The notes under the pieces were generated by a model, which worked only from the letters and a program-made list of their open reading frames with translations, made no database searches and was not told the DNA's origin. A stretch of 40,329 bases of DNA from Streptomyces sp. AcH 505 (lineage in GTDB: Bacteria > Actinomycetota > Actinomycetes > Streptomycetales > Streptomycetaceae). The stretch lies in contig NZ_JTIY01000004.1 in assembly GCF_000818175.1 (NCBI RefSeq), positions 1 to 40,329 on the forward strand, in the 5' to 3' direction. Below, in pieces: positions 24,669 to 32,696 of this stretch; positions within the stretch are counted from its first letter, which is position 1, and the number at the start of each line of letters is the position of its first letter. The translations under genes were made by a program, and so were the position numbers.

Positions 24669-25481
24669 GATGTGCATCTGGGAGTAGCCGAGCTGTTGGC
24701 CGATCTGGGCCTGGGTCATGTCCTGGCCGAAGCGCATGCTCAGGATCTGCTTCTGGCGCTCGTCCAGACCGGTCATCATGGGGGCGAGTGAGATGAGGTT
24801 CTCCACGAGTTCCATGTCCTGGTCCCTCTCGCCGACGAGGTCGGCGAGGGTGCCCGCACGGTGCGTGTCGTTCTTGTCGGACGGCAGGTCCAGGGAGTCG
24901 GAGCTGTAGCCGTTGGCGGCGACGAGGCCCTCGATGATCTCGTCCTCGGGCCTGCCCAGGCGAGCTGCGAGTTCCGTCACCGTGGGTTCGCGCCCCAGCC
25001 GGCTCTCCAGGACGTCGCGCGCTTGCGCCAGTTCGATGCGTAGTTCCTGGAGCCGGCGCGGGACGTGCACGCTCCAGGTGGTGTCGCGGAAGAAGCGTTT
25101 GATCTCGCCCGCGATGTAGGGGATCGCGAAGCTCGTGAATTCGGTCTCGCGGCTCAGGTCGAACCGGTCGATCGCCTTGATCAGCCCGATCATCCCGGAC
25201 TGGATGACGTCTTCCTGCTCCCAGGGGCGGTTGAACCGCCGTGCCGCGAAGTGGACCAGGGACATGTTCATCTCGATGAGCGTGTTGCGGGCGTAGGCGT
25301 ATTCAGGGGTGCCCTCTTCCAGAACCCGCAGCCGCTCGAAGAACAGCTTCGACAAAGTCCGTGCGTCGGCGGGGGAGACCGCGCCGGTGTCCGTGATCCT
25401 CGGCAGCCCTGCCATTCGCTCCGTGGGCCTTTCGCCGGTGGACGGAGTGTTCGTCGCGGTGGCGGCGACCGGGGTCGGCAT
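24609..25481 (-). CDS. SigB/SigF-family stress sigma factor
   Basis: 290 aa from the ATG at 25481, which has GGGAG about 7 bases upstream. Region 2 spans about 91-143 (DVIQSGMIGLIKAIDRFD, then EFTSFAIPYIAGEIKRFFRD and the -10-binding TWSVHVPRR). Region 3 is at about 150-200, and region 4 at about 235-286 with a helix-turn-helix QAQIGQQLGYSQMHISRIL. This is the group 3 layout of Streptomyces SigB, SigF and relatives, used in osmotic, oxidative or developmental stress. No anti-sigma or anti-anti-sigma gene is adjacent, so control must come from elsewhere. A SigB-type promoter precedes it (25521-25545), which suggests autoregulation. Its 3' end overlaps the amidase gene. Confidence 0.92.
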   Translation of the reverse strand: MPTPVAATATNTPSTGERPTERMAGLPRITDTGAVSPADARTLSKLFFERLRVLEEGTPEYAYARNTLIEMNMSLVHFAARRFNRPWEQEDVIQSGMIGLIKAIDRFDLSRETEFTSFAIPYIAGEIKRFFRDTTWSVHVPRRLQELRIELAQARDVLESRLGREPTVTELAARLGRPEDEIIEGLVAANGYSSDSLDLPSDKNDTHRAGTLADLVGERDQDMELVENLISLAPMMTGLDERQKQILSMRFGQDMTQAQIGQQLGYSQMHISRILNDTLAKLRKGLLVEQ

Positions 25482-25520
25482 GGATGGCTCCCTTCGGCGG
25501 CAGACAGAGTCGAACCGCGG

Positions 25521-25545
25521 GTTCCCGGCATTGAACCACCAACAC
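25521..25545 (-). promoter_or_regulatory. SigB-type promoter of the sigma factor gene
   Basis: On the minus strand GTGT (25545-25542), 15 bp, GGGAAC (25526-25521), about 40 bp before the start codon. It fits GNNT-N14-16-GGGTAY with one mismatch and the GGGWA form. Confidence 0.45.
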
Positions 25546-25642
25546 ATGCTGCATGGAAACTATTTAGCCTTGCGTTCTGGCGCGCATGTTCGGGGATCCG
25601 AGCGGGACGCGGTACAGCCGACCGCCGGTGCGGCTGAGTTCC

Positions 25643-26650
25643 TCAGGAGCTGGTACGGGGCCCAGGCCGTCGCTGGTTGGCGTGGTGGACGGCCCGGTCG
25701 TTGAGGGCGCTGCCCCAGGCACGCAGTCGCCGGGCCATCGGGCCTCGCGGAAGGCCGGCTTCGTGGCCCTGACGTAGCGGTCCTTCCCCGTCGGCGGAAG
25801 GCAGCAGCCGCGCGGTGAGCCCGGTGAGGCGGGTGGTGAGCCCGGGCGCGACACCGTGGGCGAGTTGGGCGGCCTTGGCGGCGGGGGTGAGGACGAGACG
25901 GGCGCGGCGACGGGCCACCGAGTCCACGATCTTGCGGGCCGCGCGATCGGCGTCCATGGACAGCAGCGGGGTTCCGGACAAGGCACTGAACCAGCCGAAC
26001 TCCGCCGCGGTGTCACCGCCGAACTCGGCCTGCCGGTGCGAACCGGTCCGCATGAGCCCCGGGTGAACCGCCGTCACGCTCACGCCTGCGGCCGCCGTCT
26101 CGGCATGCAGGCCCTCCGCCAGGGCGCCGACAGCGGCTTTCGCGCAGGAGTACGGCAGCAGGTGAGGCACCCCGAGGAGACCACCCACCGAGCCGATGAG
26201 GGCGAGCCTGCCATGGCTTTCGCGCAGGTAGGGCAGCGCTTCCAGGGCCGTGTGCAGCGTGCCCTCGAACATCGTGCCCATGGCGGCCTCGAACTCCTCG
26301 GCCGCGATCGCCTCGACCGGGGCGACCTGAATGACCCCCGCGTTGGCGATCACGATGTCGAGGCCGTCGCGGGCGTGGGTGGCACGCATGAGTTCGCGGA
26401 CGGTGGAGCGTTCCCGGACGTCGCAGACGGCCACATGGATGGTGGCGCCGGTCTCCTCCCGGAGCCGGACGGCGGCGCGTTCCAGTTCGTCGGCGTCGTC
26501 GGCGTCGCGGGCGGTGAGGGTCACGGTGCACCCTCGCCCGGCGAGCTGCCGGGCGAGCAGCAGGCCCAGGCCGCGCGAGCCGCCGGTGACGACGGCCGAC
26601 AGCCCGGTCAGGCGGTGGGAAGCACGCGGGTCACGGGTGGTGGGGGCCAT
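25643..26650 (-). CDS. Short-chain dehydrogenase with C-terminal extension
   Basis: 335 aa from the ATG at 26650 with AGAGG about 6 bases upstream; the frame is open further upstream but lacks another good start. TGGSRGLG at 22-29, NAG at 103-105, catalytic Ser154, Tyr167 and Lys171 (YSCAK). The core ends by about residue 250, and the rest (AARKIVDSVARRRARLVLTP, GVAPGLTTRLTGLTARLLP) matches the tail seen in stress-associated actinobacterial SDRs of this size. Substrate unknown. It lies between the sigma gene and the DUF5133 gene, on the same strand. Confidence 0.85.
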   Translation of the reverse strand: MAPTTRDPRASHRLTGLSAVVTGGSRGLGLLLARQLAGRGCTVTLTARDADDADELERAAVRLREETGATIHVAVCDVRERSTVRELMRATHARDGLDIVIANAGVIQVAPVEAIAAEEFEAAMGTMFEGTLHTALEALPYLRESHGRLALIGSVGGLLGVPHLLPYSCAKAAVGALAEGLHAETAAAGVSVTAVHPGLMRTGSHRQAEFGGDTAAEFGWFSALSGTPLLSMDADRAARKIVDSVARRRARLVLTPAAKAAQLAHGVAPGLTTRLTGLTARLLPSADGEGPLRQGHEAGLPRGPMARRLRAWGSALNDRAVHHANQRRPGPRTSS

Positions 26651-26805
26651 GCGGCACCTCTCTCGTCGGGTAATACGTTCCCGAGTTCCACCCTGCCGTC
26701 CCGTCATGCGTACCGCGCGGTGACCGCCGGCGATGTTGTCCTCCGCTGCGTCCACCACCCGCCCCCCGTCGCGCCTGCCCCGGACCGACGAACTGCGGCG
26801 GTCGT

Positions 26806-26842
26806 GGCTGAGGGACCGTCGCAGTACGACGGCCCCTCAGCC
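26806..26842 (-). terminator. Strong hairpin terminator after the DUF5133 gene
   Basis: A 15-bp stem with one A-C mismatch (GGCTGAGGG-A-CCGTCG, loop CAGTA, matching strand). No T-run. It separates the DUF5133 transcript from the SDR gene. Confidence 0.65.
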
Positions 26843-26863
26843 ATGACCAGCGCGAACAGAACT

Positions 26864-26881
26864 CTCGGGACAAGGCCCGAG
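26864..26881 (-). terminator. Small hairpin after the DUF5133 gene
   Basis: CTCGGG-ACAAGG-CCCGAG, a 6-bp stem, 26 bases past the stop of the DUF5133 gene. Weak alone, but it forms a tandem pair with the hairpin at 26806-26842. Confidence 0.4.
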
Positions 26882-26906
26882 GCCCTGCTCCCGTCAGGCG
26901 CTCCCC

Positions 26907-27167
26907 TCAGGCGGCCTGCAGATCATTGCTCTGGGAGGGCGCCGTATCGGTGCGGGAAGGGAAGACGGTGGTGTGCCGGCTGAGCAGGGCGTCGGCGGTG
27001 CTCAGAGCTTGCGGGATGTTCCTGGTGCCCGTCATGACGCACAGGGTGTACGTGGCGTCGTCCACCGCCCGGGCGGTGGCCTCGGTGGGGTGACGGTCGT
27101 CTTCGATGCGGGCATCGGCGTAGCGGGCCAGGGCCACTCGGAGGTCCTGAGGGTGGGGAGTCAGCAC
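26907..27167 (-). CDS. DUF5133 family protein
   Basis: 86 aa from a GTG at 27167 that has GAGGAA 7 bases upstream. The core TPHPQDLRVALARYADARI then DDATYTLCVMTGTRNIPQAL closely resembles DUF5133, a small Streptomyces-type family of unknown function, whose members start near 'MLxxHPxxLRxLxxxYE'. An ATG at 27266 in the same frame would add 33 residues rich in Thr, Glu and Pro, but it has no ribosome binding site; it does lie 17 bases after the predicted transcription start, so it is not excluded. The protein is mostly helical and has a Cys in the conserved YTLCVxTGTR motif. It sits between the Dps and SDR genes behind its own SigB-type promoter. Confidence 0.75.
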   Translation of the reverse strand: MLTPHPQDLRVALARYADARIEDDRHPTEATARAVDDATYTLCVMTGTRNIPQALSTADALLSRHTTVFPSRTDTAPSQSNDLQAA

Positions 27168-27289
27168 GGCACGTTCCTCACGTTCACTAAGACCGGCGTG
27201 CGGCGGCGGGACGGTGAACCAGCCCGTCGCTCGCTGCTGCTCGGTCGTGGTCGCTTCGCGCGTCATTGCGTGATGTGGTGTTCCGGCGC

Positions 27290-27314
27290 TTACCCGATGC
27301 AACCCGGGCTACAC
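27290..27314 (-). promoter_or_regulatory. SigB-type promoter of the DUF5133 gene
   Basis: On the minus strand GTGT (27314-27311), 15 bp, GGGTAA (27295-27290). An ACCCGGG-N5-CCCGGGT inverted repeat at 27302-27320 overlaps the -35 element and may add another control. Confidence 0.5.
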
Positions 27315-27382
27315 CCGGGTGTGTTCGGCGTCACTTACCCGGCGAACGACGTCCCGTCACCAGAGGTCTCTCCCCGCCGTTC

Positions 27383-27418
27383 AGGATGGCCGGCACCGGC
27401 AGCGGCACCGGCCGTCCT
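27383..27418 (-). terminator. Hairpin terminator after the dps gene
   Basis: AGGATGGCCGG pairs with CCGGCCGTCCT (11 bp, one imperfect pair), with further self-complementary CCGG/CGG in the loop. It starts 26 bases past the dps stop. Confidence 0.6.
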
Positions 27419-27443
27419 GTGTGATCGTGAGGACCACGGTTGG

Positions 27444-28016
27444 TCAGCGCTTTCGGCTGGCCTTCTTTCCCGCCTGAGTCGCTGCCTTGCGCTCAGTGGA
27501 TGCACCGGCGGTGCTGAGTGCGCCGCCGGCGGTCTCCAGGTGGGCGCGCACGAACCACTGGAACAGTTCGAGCTGTCGCAGCTGACCGATGAGCATGTCT
27601 TGCGTCACCGGGTCAGGTTCGTCGGTGGCCTCCGCCGTGCTGCGGTGCTCGGCGATGACGCCGGTGTACACGAGGTCGAGCGCTCCGAGGTGCTCGATGG
27701 CGCCGGCCCGGCCCACCGCGTAGTCGTCCCAGGTCCGCTCCTTCACGAGGGCGCCCGGGGTCCCGTGGGGTGATCCGCCCAGGGTGGAGATGCGCTCCGC
27801 CGTCTCGTCGACCATGGCGCGGACTGCTTCGACCTGCAGGTCGAGCATTTCGTGTACCGCGATGAAGTGCGGACCGACCACGTTCCAGTGGATGTGCTTG
27901 AGCGTGAGGGCCAGGTCGTTCAGGGCGTGCAAACGCAGGTGAAGCAGTTGGATGACGTCGCCGCCCTCCTTGATCGACATTCCTGGAACGGTGTACTTCG
28001 GTGCTGAAGCGGCCAT
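27444..28016 (-). CDS. dps: Dps ferritin-like DNA-protection protein
   Basis: 190 aa. The shared dinuclear ferroxidase site is intact: His43 in HIHWNVVG, His55 and Asp59 in FIAVHEMLD, and Asp70/Glu74 in VDETAERI. It oxidises Fe2+ with peroxide and stores the iron, and may bind DNA. The C-terminus (TERKAATQAGKKASRKR) is Lys/Arg-rich, as in Dps proteins that bind DNA through a tail. No strong ribosome binding site is seen. It lies 64 bases after an SDR gene on the same strand and probably shares its SigB-type promoter. Confidence 0.93.
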   Translation of the reverse strand: MAASAPKYTVPGMSIKEGGDVIQLLHLRLHALNDLALTLKHIHWNVVGPHFIAVHEMLDLQVEAVRAMVDETAERISTLGGSPHGTPGALVKERTWDDYAVGRAGAIEHLGALDLVYTGVIAEHRSTAEATDEPDPVTQDMLIGQLRQLELFQWFVRAHLETAGGALSTAGASTERKAATQAGKKASRKR

Positions 28017-28080
28017 GGTGGTTCGTCATCCATTCTCGTTGGTGCTTGGTAGGAATTTCGCGGGAATCTTCAGGCACGCG

Positions 28081-28971
28081 CTAGGGAAGGGGCGTTCCGC
28101 CAGTCGCGTTCAGGATCTCCGCTGTGATGTAGCTGGCCTGGGGCGACGCGAGGAAGACATAGGCCGGTGCCATTTCCGCCGGCTGGGCCGGGCGGCCCAG
28201 CGGTGCCTGCTTGCCGAAGGAGGTGGTGTCCGGCATGGTCGCGGGGATGAGAGGGGTCCAGACCGGGCCGGGGGCCACCGCGTTGACCCGGATTCCGTCC
28301 TCGGCGACCATCTGTGCCAGCCCCTGGGTGAAGGTGACGATGGCGCCCTTGGTCATCGCATAGTCCAACAGATGCGGGCTGGGCTTGTACGCCTGAACCG
28401 ACGACGAGTTGATGATGCAGCCACCTCGCGGAATGTGAGGCAGCGCCATCTTCGAGAGCCAGAACATCCCGTACAGGTTGGTGCGCATGACGCGGTCGAA
28501 CTGTTCGGTGGAAATGGCGCCGATGCCGTCGGGCTGGGACATCTGGTACGCGGCATTGTTCACGAGGATGTCGATCCGGCCGAACTCGCCGACCGCCCGT
28601 TCGATAAGTGCCCGGCAGGCACTCTCCTCACGGATGTCACACTCCACCGCCACCGCCCTGCGCCCGGCTTCCTCGACCAGGCGGGTGGTCTCACGGGCCT
28701 CGTCGAGTTCCTCCGGCAGGTAGGTGATCAGGACGTCGGCGCCCTCCCGGGCGTACGCCAGAGCCACGGCGCGGCCGATGCCCGAGTCACCGCCCGTGAC
28801 CACCGCCTTGAGACCCTTCAGCGTCCCGTGCCCCGCGTAGGACTCTTCGCCATGGTCCGGCGGTGGATCCATGGGGCCGCTCCACCCCGGGTGCCGCTGA
28901 TCCTGCTGGGGAAACTCCGGCTGCGGATGCTTGTCCACCGGATCGTCTCGGCCCTGCCCGTTCTCCGCCAT
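28081..28971 (-). CDS. General-stress short-chain dehydrogenase (YhdF/YghA-like)
   Basis: 296 aa from the ATG at 28971 with AGGAGAGG 5 bases upstream. The first 50 residues are a hydrophilic Pro/Gln/His-rich leader (DKHPQPEFPQQDQRHPGW) typical of the GSP39/YghA-type SDRs. The core has TGGDSGIG at 59-66, NNA at 138-140, Ser191, Tyr204 and Lys208 (YAMTK), and ends NATGGTPLP. In Bacillus such proteins belong to the SigB general stress set. A SigB-type promoter lies 45 bases upstream. It is followed by dps after 64 bases. Confidence 0.9.
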   Translation of the reverse strand: MAENGQGRDDPVDKHPQPEFPQQDQRHPGWSGPMDPPPDHGEESYAGHGTLKGLKAVVTGGDSGIGRAVALAYAREGADVLITYLPEELDEARETTRLVEEAGRRAVAVECDIREESACRALIERAVGEFGRIDILVNNAAYQMSQPDGIGAISTEQFDRVMRTNLYGMFWLSKMALPHIPRGGCIINSSSVQAYKPSPHLLDYAMTKGAIVTFTQGLAQMVAEDGIRVNAVAPGPVWTPLIPATMPDTTSFGKQAPLGRPAQPAEMAPAYVFLASPQASYITAEILNATGGTPLP

Positions 28972-29015
28972 GGCGCCTCTCCTCGGTCTTGGACGTCGGT
29001 CCTGGACAGTCATGG

Positions 29016-29039
29016 GTTCCCGGAAACGGGCGGATAAAC
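29016..29039 (-). promoter_or_regulatory. SigB-type promoter of the SDR-dps operon
   Basis: On the minus strand GTTTAT (29039-29034), 12 bp, GGGAAC (29021-29016). This matches GTTTAA-N12-14-GGGWAW with two mismatches at least-conserved positions and predicts a leader of about 40 bases. Confidence 0.55.
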
Positions 29040-29134
29040 CAGGAATTGCGATCCCGCGGTATTCCGCCCCGGCACGTGGCCCGGGTGTGCGGGTGGGGAT
29101 CAGAAGTTCGCTACTAGACGCACGACCGGCGCGC

Positions 29135-29159
29135 GCATGAGTGCCATCTCGCCGGGTAC
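29135..29159 (+). promoter_or_regulatory. SigB-type promoter of the ybdK-like gene
   Basis: GCAT (29135-29138), 15 bp, GGGTAC (29154-29159), a full match to GNNT-N14-16-GGGTAY. The predicted leader is about 105 bases. Confidence 0.5.
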
Positions 29160-29274
29160 ACAGGGCGGCACACGAACGGGCACGGCGGCAGTGCGGTGAG
29201 ACCGCGGCCACCGTGGACCCGTCACAGGACAAGCGCCGGATCCCTGTACGGCATCGACGGCATCGGAGGCATGC

Positions 29275-30369
29275 ATGATCACCGTAGGTGTCGAGGAAGA
29301 ATATCTGCTGATCGATCCGGAGACCTGTCTGCCCGTGCCGCTGGGGCAGCAGGTACGGAAAGCAGCGGGCCTGAGCACGGCCGCCGACGCCGACGAGGTG
29401 CAGGCGGAGTTGCTGCAGGCTCAGGTCGAGATCGCCACACCCGTGTGCATGGAGCTCGAAGAGGTCGGCGGGCACCTCCTGCGACTGCGGCACGCGGTGG
29501 GCACGGCGGCCGAGGAGCTGGGCTGTCGGCTCGCGGCGTGCGGAGCGTCCCCGCTGAGGGAAGCCGCACCGGTGCCTGTGACGCCGGAACCGCGGTACCG
29601 CGGAATCGCCTCCCAGGCTCCCCGGCTGGTGGCCGAGCAACTGATCAACGGCATGCATGTGCACGCGGCGGTGCCCGACCGGGCAACCGGGGTACAGGTA
29701 CTCAACCGGTTGCGGCCCTGGCTTCCCACGCTGGTGGCGATGTCGGCCAACTCGCCGTTCTGGGACGGCGAGGACACCGGCTTCGCCAGCTGGCGCACGG
29801 TCCTCTTCGGCCGCTGGCCGGTCAGCGGCCCGCCTCCTCATTTCACCGACGAGGACGAGCACGAGCGGCGCATCACCAAGCTGGTCAGCTCCGGTGCCAT
29901 CAGCGACAGGGGACAGGTCTACTGGCACGCGCGGCTCTCGGACCGCTACCCCACGGTCGAGGTGCGGTGTCCCGACGTCCAGCTGCGGGCGGACGACGCG
30001 GTCATGTTCGCCGGGATCGTGCGCGCCTTGGTCGCCACGGCGATCGAGGAGACGAAGGCGGACCAGCCGATCCCCGAGTACCCGACGGAATTGCAGCACG
30101 CGGCGACCTGGCACGCGGCACGCCACGGGATGAGCGCCTCCCTCATCGATCCCGAAGGCAAACGCCGGGATGCCGCCGACGTCGTGCACCATCTCCTGGA
30201 CCACGCCGGCCCCGCGCTGGACACGGCCGGCGATCAGCGGGAGGTCGAATCGCTCGTCCACCGGCTCCTCGACCAGGGAACCCCGGCGGACCAGCAACGA
30301 CGTGCCTACGTCCAGGACGGTCTTCCTGGCGTCCTGGCGCTGATCACTCGCTCGACAACCGCCGTGTGA
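29275..30369 (+). CDS. YbdK-family carboxylate-amine ligase (GCS2-like)
   Basis: 364 aa, the usual family length. [12 protein letters not shown] at the N-terminus is the hallmark motif of the glutamate-cysteine ligase 2 family (Glu-rich metal site), followed by [26 protein letters not shown] with its His pair, and [19 protein letters not shown]. These ATP-dependent enzymes join an amine to a carboxylate; E. coli YbdK has weak glutamate-cysteine ligase activity. GGAGG is 7 bases before the ATG. Under stress control it may help make a low-molecular-weight thiol or peptide, which is inference; actinomycetes normally rely on mycothiol. Confidence 0.9.
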   Translation: MITVGVEEEYLLIDPETCLPVPLGQQVRKAAGLSTAADADEVQAELLQAQVEIATPVCMELEEVGGHLLRLRHAVGTAAEELGCRLAACGASPLREAAPVPVTPEPRYRGIASQAPRLVAEQLINGMHVHAAVPDRATGVQVLNRLRPWLPTLVAMSANSPFWDGEDTGFASWRTVLFGRWPVSGPPPHFTDEDEHERRITKLVSSGAISDRGQVYWHARLSDRYPTVEVRCPDVQLRADDAVMFAGIVRALVATAIEETKADQPIPEYPTELQHAATWHAARHGMSASLIDPEGKRRDAADVVHHLLDHAGPALDTAGDQREVESLVHRLLDQGTPADQQRRAYVQDGLPGVLALITRSTTAV

Positions 30370-30625
30370 CGCGCCGCGCGTCCAGCGCGAAGTGCTGCCC
30401 CCCCGTGTCGGGCACAGGCCCCCTCCGGCCTCGTCATGGGCGGCTCGGGGCCGCGCATCCGGTGCGGGAGGGCGTACGGGTGGCTTTCCGCCGGGCCGCG
30501 AACCCGGCTGGGTGTGTTGCGGGGCGAGCGTCCCGACTGCTGCGAGTGTGGGTGGCAGGGGATGCGCCGCGACGGGCTGGGCACCAGGAACGACCACGAG
30601 TGAATCCCAGTCGGCTGGAGGATCC

Positions 30626-31081
30626 ATGGCTGTGCGGCACCGATTGATCGAACGACCGCCCGGGGATGTCTGGGCGGTGCTTGCCGACGGCACGCGCTAC
30701 GGCGACTGGGTGGTCGGTACGTCCGACACTCGACCGGACACGGGCGTGTGGCCCCAGGTCGGTTCCACCATCGCGTACACCGTGCGGCTGGGCCGGTGGT
30801 CGTTGTCAGGCAACACGACCGTCCGGCGGTGCGAAGCGCCCGGCGTGCTGGAGCTGGAAGCCGACAGCGGACGGCTCGGCACCGCGCGGATCGCCCTCGA
30901 CATACGGCCCTGGGGCGAGCACACCTTGGTCATCCTCGACGAACACCCGCTGCGCGGACCGGGCGGGTTCCTGCACAACGCCGCGGTCGACGCGCTGATC
31001 CAGGCGCGTCACCGCAGCATGCTCGGCCGACTGGCCGATGTGGTCGAGCACAGTCCACGGCGTCGATCCGCGGCGATCTGA
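30626..31081 (+). CDS. SRPBCC (START/polyketide-cyclase-like) protein
   Basis: 151 aa, the single-domain helix-grip fold. It begins RHRLIERPPGDVWAVLADG, the standard first strand and helix, with GSTIAYTVRLGRWSL and 'PWGEHTLVILDEHPLRGP' strands and a long C-terminal helix (ALIQARHRSMLGRLADVVE). These proteins bind hydrophobic ligands; no catalytic residues can be assigned. GGAGG is 5 bases before the ATG. The 256 bases upstream hold no gene. It is 99 bases before the alcohol dehydrogenase in the same direction. Confidence 0.85.
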   Translation: MAVRHRLIERPPGDVWAVLADGTRYGDWVVGTSDTRPDTGVWPQVGSTIAYTVRLGRWSLSGNTTVRRCEAPGVLELEADSGRLGTARIALDIRPWGEHTLVILDEHPLRGPGGFLHNAAVDALIQARHRSMLGRLADVVEHSPRRRSAAI

Positions 31082-31180
31082 TTCCGACGCTCGCGAAAGT
31101 CCTCAAGCCGGGGCGGAGCGCTTCCGCAAGCACCGGGCCGAGTTCGAATGACCACGAGACCACCTGACGACGGAGGCACG

Positions 31181-32365
31181 ATGCGGGCACTGACCTGGCA
31201 GGGCAAGGGCGATGTACGGGTGGAGACGGTTCCGGACCCCGTCATCCAGGACCCGACAGACGTGATCATCAAGGTGACGACCACCGGTCTGTGCGGCTCC
31301 GATCTGCATCTGTACGAAGTCTTCGGCCCGTTCCTCGACGCCGGCGACATCCTGGGGCACGAACCCATGGGGATCGTCCAAGAAGTCGGCGCGGAGGTCA
31401 CGGCGGTGCGGGTGGGCGACCGTGTGGTGGTGCCCTTCAACGTCTCGTGCGGCACGTGCTTCATGTGCGAACAGGGGCTGCAGTCCCAGTGCGAGACGAC
31501 ACAGGTCCATGAGCACGGGACCGGTGCATCCCTCTTCGGCTACACCAAGCTCTACGGGCAGGTCCCCGGCGGTCAGGCCGAGTACCTGCGCGTCCCCTTC
31601 GGGAACACGCTGCCCATCGCCGTACCTCCGGGCCCGTCGGACGACCGTTTCGTCTACCTGTCCGACGTCCTGCCGACCGCCTGGCAGGCGGTGGAGTACG
31701 CGGCGGTGCCGCCGGGCGGCACGGTCGCCGTCCTGGGGCTGGGGCCGATCGGAGACATGAGTACCCGCATCGCCCTGCACCGCGGCGCGGAGAAGGTCAT
31801 CGGCATCGACCTGGTACCGGAGCGGCTTCGGCGGGCGCAGGCCCGTGGTGTCCACACGCTCGACCTCAACGAGCACGGCGACAAGATCACCGATGTTGTA
31901 CGGGACCTCACCGGCGGGCGCGGACCCGACTCCGTCATCGACGCCGTCGGGATGGAGGCGCACGGCGCTCCGATCGCCAAGGGCATGCAGCAGTTGACCT
32001 CGCTGCTGCCCGACGCGTTCGCCGCCAAGCTGATGCAGCGCGCCGGCGTGGACCGCCTCTCCGCCCTGTACCTGGCCATCGACCTGGTCCGCCGCGGGGG
32101 CACCATCTCCCTCTCCGGCGTCTACGGAGGAGCGGCCGACCCGCTGCCCCTGCTGACCATGTTCGACAAGCAGATCCAGCTCCGTATGGGCCAGGCCAAC
32201 GTATGGCGGTGGGTGGACGACATCCTTCCCCTGCTCACGGACGCGGATCCCCTGGGCGTGGATGATTTCGCGACGCACAGGTTGCCACTGAGCCAGGCCC
32301 CGGAGGCGTACAAGATGTTCCAGCAGAAGCAGGACGGGGCGGTGAAGGTGCTCTTCACCCCGTAG
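31181..32365 (+). CDS. Zinc-dependent alcohol dehydrogenase, formaldehyde-dismutase-like
   Basis: 394 aa from the ATG at 31181, which has GGAGG 5 bases upstream; an in-frame ATG at 31148 has none. Catalytic zinc ligands: Cys38 (GLCGSD), His60/Glu61 (GHEPMG). Structural zinc: Cys90, Cys93, Cys96 and Cys104. The GLGPIGDMSTRIAL Rossmann motif and the VIDAVGMEAHG region, plus the nearly 400-residue length with the long C-terminal insertion (AKLMQRAGVDRLSALYLAID), put it with glutathione-independent formaldehyde dehydrogenase-type MDRs. It would oxidise an alcohol or aldehyde with NAD(P). Stress-block location suggests aldehyde detoxification. Confidence 0.9.
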   Translation: MRALTWQGKGDVRVETVPDPVIQDPTDVIIKVTTTGLCGSDLHLYEVFGPFLDAGDILGHEPMGIVQEVGAEVTAVRVGDRVVVPFNVSCGTCFMCEQGLQSQCETTQVHEHGTGASLFGYTKLYGQVPGGQAEYLRVPFGNTLPIAVPPGPSDDRFVYLSDVLPTAWQAVEYAAVPPGGTVAVLGLGPIGDMSTRIALHRGAEKVIGIDLVPERLRRAQARGVHTLDLNEHGDKITDVVRDLTGGRGPDSVIDAVGMEAHGAPIAKGMQQLTSLLPDAFAAKLMQRAGVDRLSALYLAIDLVRRGGTISLSGVYGGAADPLPLLTMFDKQIQLRMGQANVWRWVDDILPLLTDADPLGVDDFATHRLPLSQAPEAYKMFQQKQDGAVKVLFTP

Positions 32366-32618
32366 CACGTGTGGTCGACGGCTCTGGACAGGCTGCTCGG
32401 GAAGCTGCTGACGCGCCTGTACCTCGACGTGCGCAACTCCGGAGCAGGAAGCCGAAGTCCAGCGGATTGTGGCGCTCGGTGCGAAGAGGGTCGACTGGGA
32501 CCAATACCCGCCTCACGCGGACTTCGTCGTCCTCGCGGATCCGGACGGCAATGTCTTCTGCGTCGTCGACCTCAGCACGCACCGAGCAGCTGACACGCAC
32601 CAGAGGGCTTGTGGGTGA
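32366..32618 (+). pseudogene. Broken VOC (glyoxalase-like) gene
   Basis: Two pieces of one protein lie in different frames. LLTRLYLDVR is read at about 32407-32436, and EQEAEVQRIVALGAKRVDWD plus QYPPHADFVVLADPDGNVFC and VVDLS follow at about 32445-32575, with the stop at 32616-32618. Together they match the C-terminal half of VOC proteins (LHLDVR...EVxRLVALGAxRVDW...FVVLADPDGNxFCVVD). The N-terminal half is absent and a frameshift separates the pieces, so the gene is dead. No gene fills the remaining bases to 32696. Confidence 0.75.
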
Positions 32619-32684
32619 TTCCGCCGAAGCACCGGCCTGGCCCGCTTGAGACGTCGACCAGGACCCCGTCGGCGCTCGAATGCG

Positions 32685-32690
32685 TAAACT
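32685..32690 (+). promoter_or_regulatory. -10 box of a leaderless lipoprotein transcript
   Basis: TAAACT ends 6 bases before the ATG at 32697, and the intervening CCCCGC cannot act as a ribosome binding site. Confidence 0.5.
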
Positions 32691-32696
32691 CCCCGC

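Larger units (their letters stand above)
28972..29274. other. Divergent promoter region of SDR-dps and ybdK-like genes
   Basis: 303 bases without a gene. It contains one SigB-type promoter in each direction (29016-29039 minus, 29135-29159 plus). No other repeat stands out. Confidence 0.5.

Noticed and set aside
26651..26700. SigB-type promoter before the SDR at 26650 (GGGAAC present)
   Set aside because: No GNNT element lies 14-16 bp upstream of the GGGAAC.
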